A DNA stretch of 20,843 bases. Origin: Gammaproteobacteria bacterium (GTDB lineage: Bacteria; Pseudomonadota; Gammaproteobacteria; Chromatiales; Chromatiaceae). Position 1 is the first letter of the stretch; every line of letters begins with the position of its first letter. A program made the translations under genes and the position numbers. Below, in pieces: positions 1 through 8,000 of the stretch. The stretch spans positions 1 to 20,843 of the forward strand of contig JADGBD010000007.1 in the NCBI GenBank assembly GCA_015231665.1, written 5' to 3'. Under the pieces are notes generated by a model that was not told the DNA's origin, did no database searches, and saw nothing but the letters and a program-made list of their open reading frames with translations.

Positions 1-423
<423 letters not shown>

Positions 424-464
424 GTTGGTTTAAGTCTAAGTCCGCAAACGAAAGGCAAATCTCA

Positions 465-586
465 GGACGCAGAGAACGCTGAGTAGCGCAGAGCACGCAA
501 AGTTAATTTTTTCAGTCATGTTATCAATTCAGCATCCACTTACTTTTCCTCTGCGGCCTCTGCGCTTCTTCGCGTCCTCTGCGTCC
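465..586. repeat. Large imperfect inverted repeat (CGCAGAG-type dispersed element) between carA and carB
   Basis: Two arms of about 42 bp face each other: 465-505 on the plus strand and 586-544 on the minus strand. Both begin GGACGCAGAG and continue with AGCGCAGAG at the same offset; by eye about 31 of 38 positions agree. The 38-bp spacer is AT-rich. A third copy of the arm is at 10789-10828 and short scraps are near 2039-2047 and 13148-13160. In a carA-carB transcript it would form a long stem-loop between the two coding regions. No name is assigned here. Confidence 0.75.
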
Positions 587-616
587 TTAAAAGGCTTTGA
601 ACTGCCGCTGTAGGCT

Positions 617-1777
617 TTATTTTGTCCCGAGTCCCGAGTCCCGCATGAGTTCAATAAACCGATCAAACACCGGCGCTACGTCGTGGGGGCCTGGGCTGGC
701 CTCGGGGTGGCCCTGGAAGCTGAAGGCCGGTTTGTCGGTGCGCTGGATGCCCTGCAGGCTGCCGTCGAACAGTGACTTGTGGGTGGCCTTGAGGTTGGTC
801 GGCAGGCTGGCCTCATCGACGGCGAAGCCGTGATTCTGGCTGCTGATCATCACTTGGCCGGTGGCCAGGTCCTGCACCGGGTGGTTGGCGCCGTGGTGGC
901 CGAATTTCATCTTCAACGTCTGGGCACCGCTGGCCAGGGCCAGCAGCTGATGGCCCAGGCAGATGCCGAAGGTGGGCACTGCCTGATCGACAATCTCGCG
1001 GATGGCCTGGATAGCATAGTCGCAGGGTGCCGGGTCACCGGGGCCGTTGGAGAGGAATACGCCATCGGGCTTGAGTGCCAGCACCTCGGCGGCGGGGGTC
1101 TGGGCTGGCACCACGGTGAGGCGGCAGCCGCGATCCACCAGCATACGCAGGATGTTGCGCTTGACGCCGTAATCGTAGGCCACCACGTGCAGCGGCAGGT
1201 CTTCTGCCTGCGGCGGATGGCCGCCCTCCAGGCTCCAGCTGCCGCTGCGCCACTCGTAGGGCGCGGCGGTGGTGACCTCTTTGGCCAAATCCATGCCCTT
1301 GAGGCCGGGAAAGCCCTGTGCCAGCTCCAGGGCCCGGGCCTGATCGATACTGCCAGCCATGATGCAGCCGTTCTGCGCGCCTTTCTCGCGCAGGATGCGG
1401 GTCAGGCGGCGGGTGTCTATGTCGGCGATGGCGACTATGCCCTGTTCAAGCAGATACTCAGGCAGGGACTTCTGACTGCGCCAGTTACTGTGCAGCAGGG
1501 GCAGATCGCGGATCACCAGACCGGCGGCCTGGATGCCGGGGGCCTCCTCGTCTTCCTCAGTGCAACCGGTGTTGCCGATGTGCGGGTAGGTCAGAGTAAC
1601 GATCTGGCGGCTGTAGGAGGGGTCGGTAAGGATTTCCTGATAGCCGGTCAGGGCGGTATTGAACACCACCTCGCCCAGGGCATGGCCCTCGCAACCAATG
1701 GATTCACCTTGGAAAACCGAACCGTCCTCAAGGACCAAAAGCGCAGGAACAGAAAACGGGAGGAACCAGAGGCTCAT
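617..1777 (-). CDS. carA: Carbamoyl-phosphate synthase small (glutaminase) subunit
   Basis: CarA hydrolyses glutamine and passes ammonia to CarB. The 386-residue protein matches the family in length and order: [17 protein letters not shown] at the N-terminus, [20 protein letters not shown], the [13 protein letters not shown] stretch, then a class I glutamine amidotransferase domain with nucleophile Cys273 in FGICLGHQ and the His357/Glu359 pair in [10 protein letters not shown]. The ATG at 1775-1777 adds about ten hydrophobic residues ([10 protein letters not shown]) before the conserved start; no ATG, GTG or TTG lies nearer the conserved region, and the Shine-Dalgarno sequence is weak. A sigma-70 promoter candidate lies 35-63 nt upstream. 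The last residues (RDSGLGTK) are encoded by the heptameric GAGTCCC repeat at 624-643, so the native C-terminus seems to have been replaced or extended by repeat DNA. Confidence 0.97.
   Translation of the reverse strand: MSLWFLPFSVPALLVLEDGSVFQGESIGCEGHALGEVVFNTALTGYQEILTDPSYSRQIVTLTYPHIGNTGCTEEDEEAPGIQAAGLVIRDLPLLHSNWRSQKSLPEYLLEQGIVAIADIDTRRLTRILREKGAQNGCIMAGSIDQARALELAQGFPGLKGMDLAKEVTTAAPYEWRSGSWSLEGGHPPQAEDLPLHVVAYDYGVKRNILRMLVDRGCRLTVVPAQTPAAEVLALKPDGVFLSNGPGDPAPCDYAIQAIREIVDQAVPTFGICLGHQLLALASGAQTLKMKFGHHGANHPVQDLATGQVMISSQNHGFAVDEASLPTNLKATHKSLFDGSLQGIQRTDKPAFSFQGHPEASPGPHDVAPVFDRFIELMRDSGLGTK
624..643. repeat. GAGTCCC heptamer tandem repeat forming the 3' end of carA
   Basis: Nearly three direct copies of the heptamer GTCCCGA/GAGTCCC stand in a row. 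On the minus strand they encode DSGLGT just before the carA stop (TTA at 617-619). The same heptamer array occurs inside both copies of the 111-bp element (13049-13076 and 14752-14777). Confidence 0.75.
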
Positions 1778-1811
1778 CCCGTCTTAAGACAAAATGGGGA
1801 TTTGAGGCGCG

Positions 1812-1840
1812 ATTCTAGGCCCTGAAGGCCCCTTTGTCCA
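1812..1840 (-). promoter_or_regulatory. Sigma-70 promoter candidate for carAB
   Basis: Read on the minus strand, TGGACA (1840-1835), a 17-nt spacer and TAGAAT (1817-1812) match the -35/-10 consensus at 5/6 and 5/6 with ideal spacing. Transcription would start near 1805, giving a leader of about 28 nt before the carA ATG at 1777. No arginine operator or attenuator was recognised. Confidence 0.6.
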
Positions 1841-1914
1841 TGCTTGCTGCACCGCAACAGGCGGTCAAGGGACGCTTGCTGGACGCAGAGGGCGCCCGTT
1901 GCAGGATGTTGCCC

Positions 1915-1971
1915 GGAGCGCAGCGCTGTCCTGAGCGGTGTCCTTAGCCTGCCGAAGGGCCTGTCGAAGGC
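1915..1971. repeat. CCTGAGCCT-type dispersed repeat downstream of the glucan synthase gene
   Basis: The stretch contains TGTCCTGAGC, GTCCTTAGCCTGCCGAAGGG and CCTGTCGAAGG, degenerate units of the same repeat that is tandemly duplicated at 13234-13283. It lies in the 277-nt gap between the end of the glucan synthase gene (2055) and carA (1777). Apart from it and the carA promoter I see nothing else in that gap; no clear terminator was found. Confidence 0.6.
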
Positions 1972-2054
1972 GGAATCCGAGGATGGCGCTGGCGGCAGGC
2001 GCGGCCCGCCCTATGTACTGCGTCCCCATCATCCACCGCGTCCTCTGCAACACC

Positions 2055-5000
2055 TCAGCCCAGCTCCAGCTCGACAAAATGCTCTTGGCGGTCATCCACC
2101 AGGGCGATGCGATTGTCGGCAGATTCGCTGCCGTCCAGGCTCAGGCGGCTGACCTGGCTGCTGCCACCGGGCGCGTTTTTGATACTGATGTGGTAGAGCG
2201 TATCCCGATAACGGTAGTGGATCTTGTAGGCCGGCCAATGGGCCGGGATGCAGGGCGCGATGCGCAGATGATCCACCTCCAGATGCAGGCCGAGCAGGGT
2301 CTCCAGGGTCAGCCGATACATCCAGCCTGCCGCACCCGTGTACCAGGTCCAGCCGCCGCGACCGACATGGGGCTCTGCCGCATAGATGTCCGCGCACATG
2401 ACATAGGGCTCGACCCTGTAGCGCTGCATGGCCTCGGCCGTGCTGGCGTGATGAATCGGGTTGAGCAGGGCGAACAGCTCCCAGGCGCGCTCCTTGTCAC
2501 CGAGCAGGGCAAAGGCCATGCTGGCCCAGATCGCCGCGTGGCTGTATTGACCGCCGTTCTCGCGCACGCCGGGGATGTAGCCCTTGATGTAGCCGGGCTC
2601 CAGCTCGGAGTGATCGAACGGCGGATCGAGCAGCTGGATGATCTGCTGCTCGCGGCGCACCAGGCGCTGATCCACCGCCGCCATCGCCTGGCGGGCACGC
2701 AGCCGGTCGCCACCGCCGGAGATGACCGCCCAGCTCTGGCTGATGGAGTCGATCTGGCATTCGGCGTTGCTGGCCGAGCCCAGCGGGGTGCCATCGTCAA
2801 ACCAGGCGCGCTTGTACCAGCCGCCGTCCCAGGCCTGCTCCTCGATCTTGCCGCGCAGCTCGGCGGCCTGCTCCCGGCACAGCTCGGCAAAGGCCGCATC
2901 ACCTCGCGTGGCCGCCAGCGCGGCGAACAGCTGCAGGTTCTCGTAGAGGAACCAGGCCAGCCAGACACTCTCGCCCTGCCCCTTGGGCCCGACCCGGTTC
3001 ATGCCATCGTTCCAGTCGCCGCAGCCCATCAGCGGCAGGCCATGGACACCAAAGCGCAGGCCGTGCTTGATGGCGCGCACGCAATGCTCATAAAGGCTGG
3101 CCACCTCGGCCGAGACTTGCGGCTGGTCGTAATAGGCCTCCTCTTGCGGATAGAGCGCGCGGCCCTCCAGAAAGGCAACGGGCTCATCCAGCACGCCGGT
3201 ATCGCCGGTCGTCTGCACATAGCGGCAGGTGGCGTAGGCCAGCCAGAGGTAATCGTCGGAGAAATGGGTGCGCACGCCCTGCCCCTTGGGCGGATGCCAC
3301 CAGTGCTGCACGTCGCCCTGGAGGAATTGACGCCCGGCGCAACGCAGCAACTGCTCGCGGGCCAGCCAGGGGGTGGCGTGGACCAGGGCCATGCTGTCCT
3401 GCAACTGATCGCGAAAGCCATAGGCGCCGCCGGACTGGTAATGGCCGCTGCGCCCCCAGAGTCGGCAGGACAGGGTTTGATAGACCAGCCAGCCGTTGGC
3501 CAGCAGGTTCAGGGCCTGATCCGGCGTATCCAGATTCACCGCCCCCAGAGTTCGATTCCAGTGCGCCCACACCGCCTCCAGGGCCAGGCGTGCCCCTGCC
3601 GGTCCGCTGTACTGGTCGATGAACTGGCGGGCCTGATCGGTGTGGGCGGCGGCACCGAAGACGAACACGATCTCCTGCTCCTGGCCTGCGCCCAGCTCGA
3701 CCCGCGCCTGGATCGCGGCACAGGGGTCCAGCCCGGCACCGGTGCGGCCCGACAGCTGTTCCCGGCGCAGCGCCGCCGGGCTGGCCAGGGAGCCGTTGCG
3801 GCCGATGAACTCGGTGCGGTTGCCGGTCAGGCTGCGCTGCGTTGTGCTGACTTGGGCAAACACCACCCGATTGGCACACTCCCGGCCATAGGCGTTGTGG
3901 GCCAGCAGGGCGCCGTTGTGGGGATCGACGCTGGTGACTATGTGCATCAGATTGGCATGGCGCCACTCGCCCAGCACCAGCTCCCAGTAGCCGGTGAGCG
4001 ACAGGCTACGGGCACGCTGGGAGCGGTTGCGCAGCTTGACCACGAGAAACTTCACCGGCGCGTCCATGGCGACATAGGTGAAGAGTTCCGAGGCGATGCC
4101 GGCCTCGTAATGCTCGAACACGCTGTAGCCGAAGCCATGGCGGCAGAGGTAACCGGATCGACCCGGTGCTGGCTGAGGGGTCAGCGACCAGAAGGCGGCG
4201 CTGTCTTCATCACGCAGATAGATGGCCTCACCGCTGCTGTCGCTGATGGGATCGTTGTGCCAATGGGTCAGACGGAACTCGTGGGCATTCTCCACCCAGG
4301 TGTAGGCGCTGCCGCTTTCACTGACCACCGTACCTATGTGCGGACTGGCAATCACGTTGACCCAGGGCGCGGGCGTGTGCTGACCTGGCTCCAAGGTAAT
4401 GAGGTATTCATGCCCATCGGGGGTGAAGCCACCCAGACCGTTGCAGAACACCCGCTCACGCGGGGCCAGGGGATAGACCGGGGGATAGATTGGATCAGTG
4501 ACCGCCGGAGGCTTGGCTTGCAGAGGCCGCGGCAGCCGGGTGATCGGCAGGCGGCGCTCGACCTGCTCCAGCAGGTTGGTGACGCCATCGCCGATCTGCA
4601 CCGAGGCGACCGTCTGCAACAGCACCCGATCCTCTTCCGACAGCTCCTCCGCGCGGCGCAGAAAGACGCCGCCGGGCCTGTCGCTCAACTGCGCCTCGCC
4701 ACCGGTATTGATCAGCCCGGTGATCAGGTCGTGCAGCACCGCGCGGTAGCCGGAAAAGTCCTCATTCAGAATCACCAGGTCCACCGCCAGGCCCTTGATG
4801 CGCCAATAGGCATGGGCCTGCAGCGTCTGCTTGACCAGATCGATGCGGTTGAGATCGCCGATGCGCAGCAGAACAATTGGCAGATCGCCGGAGATAGCGA
4901 ATTTCCACAGCCCGGCCTGCCCCAGCCGATTGCGCCCTATGACCCCCGGCGCGGCGCGGTGCAGGGCGTTGGCGTAGATGACCGAACCGGCCAGACGGCC

Positions 5001-8000
5001 ATAGACCTGGGCATCGGCCTCGCTGGCACCGAGATGGCGCAGCACCTCCTGGCTCTGGAACCAGGCCATTTCAAAGGCGCGCTCGACAAAATGGCGGTCG
5101 CAATACTTGTCCAGCAGGGCCAGCGCCGCGGCACGGGTGTCGGCAACGCCGGAGATGATCTGCAGGCAGGCGCTTTCATCCGGCTGCAACCTGAGGCTGC
5201 GGCGAATCGCGACTATGGGGTCGAGCACCGGCCCCTGAGTGTTGGACAGCAGCGCACTGGCCTCGCCCCCTTCCAGCGCCAGGGGATTGGCCGGGCTGCG
5301 GTTGCGGCCGATGAAACGGGCGCGATCGGTCTCAAACGAGGTCTCGCCATCGCCGGCACCGGGGGCGGCGAGCAGGTGAAACATCCAGGGCACCGACTCC
5401 TCCGGCGTGCGCTGCCGGCGGGTGCAGAGAATCGCCTGACGTTCGGCAAGGATCTCGGTCTGCACGAACAGATTGCTGAAGGCGCGGTGGGCCAGGTCGC
5501 TGTTCAGCGGCGCCAGCACCACCTCGGCGTAGCTGGTCACCTCGATATGCCGGGCACGAGAGGATTGGTTGGTGAGCTTGATCCGGCGGATTTCGACATC
5601 GTCCTCGGGGGAGACGCTGATCTCGGTGTGCGCCTCGATCGCCTGGTCGCGGCGGCGGTATTCGGCCCGCCCCTGGACAAAGATTGCCTCGTAGTGATCG
5701 GCCTTGCGCCCGGTCGGCTGATGGGCGCTGGACCAGTAACGGCCCGAGTCCCGATCGCGCAGGTAGATAAAGGTGCCCCAGTTGTCGCAGGTGGCATCCT
5801 CACGCCAGCGGGTGATGGCCAGATCGCGCCAGCGGCTGTAACCACCACCGGCCTGGGTGGCCATGAGGTGATAGCGGCCGTTGGACAGCAGATGCACCTC
5901 GGGGATGGCGGTGTTCGGCTCGCCGAACAGGCGCATGATGGAACCGGCATCGGCCAGCGGCGGACGGGCGGTGGCCTGCACCTCGGCCGCGTGCGGATGC
6001 AGGGTGGCGCCCTGCTTGGGCACGCGCTCCTGCAGCAGCAGCTCGGTCGCCCGCACCTGGGCATCGGCGAGAAAACGCCGCTGCATCGGCCGCTGCAGCA
6101 ACAGCTGGGCAAAGGCCAGCAGGCTCATGCCCTGGTGATGGGACATGAAACTGCGCACCAGGGCCCGAGACGTGCCCCGAGGCAACCTTGAGGGGGTGTA
6201 ATCAATCGCCTCAAAAAAGCCATAGGCGCCGAGAACGCCCTGCTGCGCCAGGCGCTGCAGGTTGGCGCAGGCCTGTTCCGGCAGCACCATCAGCGCCAGT
6301 GCGCTGGCGTAGGGGGCAATCACCAGGTCATCCCCCAGGCCGCGCTTGAAGCCCAGCCCCGGCACGCCAAAGGCGCGGTATTGATAGACCTGATGCATGT
6401 CGGTGGCGTTATAGCAGGACTCGGAAATGCCCCAGGGCACGCCGCGCTGGCGACCGTATTCGATCTGCCGCGCCACCGCCGCCTTGCAGGTTTGCTCCAG
6501 CAGGGTGTTGGGGTAGCTGGGCATGATCAGTTGCGGCATCAGATACTCGAACATCGAGCCGCTCCAGGAGATCAGACTCAGGGTGCCGCCATGACGGGTA
6601 AGCAGGCGGCCGAGATTGAACCAGTGCTTCTGCGGCACCTGCCCCTGAGCGATAAGCAGAAAACTGGCCAGCCGCGCCTCCGAGGCCAGCAGGTCGTAAC
6701 AGGCGGGGTCGCGGTGGCGCTGATCCAGGTCATAGCCAATGCTCAGCAGGCCCCGGCCGCTGTCGTAGAGAAACTCGAAATCCATCTCTGCCAGCCTTTG
6801 GCAGCGCTGGATCAGCGTGTCGATGCAGGCCAACTGCGCCCTGGCCCGGTCTCCGCCCTTTGCGCCCGGTGCTTCCCGCTGCGCCAGCTCGGCCAGGCTG
6901 GGGATAGGGCTGGGGATAGGACTGAGGTCATCGGCCTGCGGCAGCAGGGATTGCAGTTCATCCCGCAGGACACGGGCCTGATGCTCGAACGCCCTGGCCC
7001 AATAGAGGGCTTCGCCACCGCCTGGCTTATCCGCCGCCAGGGCCGCCAGGGCCGTCAATGTCAGGATCAACTCCGCGCTGACCCGCTGCAGCTTTACCAG
7101 CTCGGCATGGGCCTTGGCCAGGGTCAGGGGTTGCTCCTCGGCCAAGAGCACATCCAGGCTGGTGCGCAACAGGTCAAGCCCCTGATCAAGCCCCTGGCCA
7201 AGCCCAGCCGGGGGCGTCGCAGGCGGCTGTTCGAGCCATACCTGCAGGGTGTCGCGCAGGCCGGCAAAGGCTGCGCTACTCAGTAGCGGCTGCTGTTTCA
7301 GCTCGGCCAGCCCTGCCTGCAGGGTGAGCAGGCAACCGAGCAGGTTGCCGCTATCCACCGAGGAAACATACTGCGGATGCAGGGGTTGCAGGCTGCGGGT
7401 GTCGTACCAGTTGAAGAAATGACCGCGATAGCGCTGCAGTTTCTCCATCGAGCCCAGGCTGCGGCCCAGGCGCTGGAGCAGTTCTGTGCTGCTGATATAG
7501 CCAAAATCCTGCGCCGCCAGATCGGCCAGCAGGGACATGCCGATGTTGGTGGGCGAGGTGCGCGACGCGATGGCCGAGGCCGGATGCTTTTGATCCCTGG
7601 AATCCTGGACATTGTCCGGCGGCAGCCAGTTGTCCTCCGCCGTGACAAAGTCAGCGAAATAGCGCCAGGTGCGCCGGGCACAGCTGCGCAGAAAGGCCCG
7701 CTGCTCGGTGCTCAAATCCGCTGTGGGCGAGAGCAAGGGTTTGCTGATCCACCAGGCCACCAGGGGCGAGGCCAGCCAGAGCAGCAACACCGGCAGCTGC
7801 CAAAACTCCGGCCAGAACTCCGACCGGAACCCCTCTGCGCCGTTTTGCCAGAGCCACAAAAGCAAGGCGGAGGCCAACAGCGGCCCGATCCAGATCTCGC
7901 GCCAAAATGAACTCAGGCTGCGACTGCCGTTGCGCCGGGCATAGACCTTTGAATGCCAGAGCAGCAGGCCGCGGCGACCCATCAGCATGCGCAGGCCCGA

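Noticed and set aside
779..1825. A 348-codon plus-strand frame across carA
   Set aside because: Antisense shadow of carA with no family features.
1938..6191. A 1417-codon open frame on the plus strand
   Set aside because: It is antisense to the glucan synthase gene, in GC-rich DNA where such shadow frames are common; it has no recognisable domain and a skewed Gln/Gly/Ala composition, whereas the minus strand encodes a complete known enzyme.
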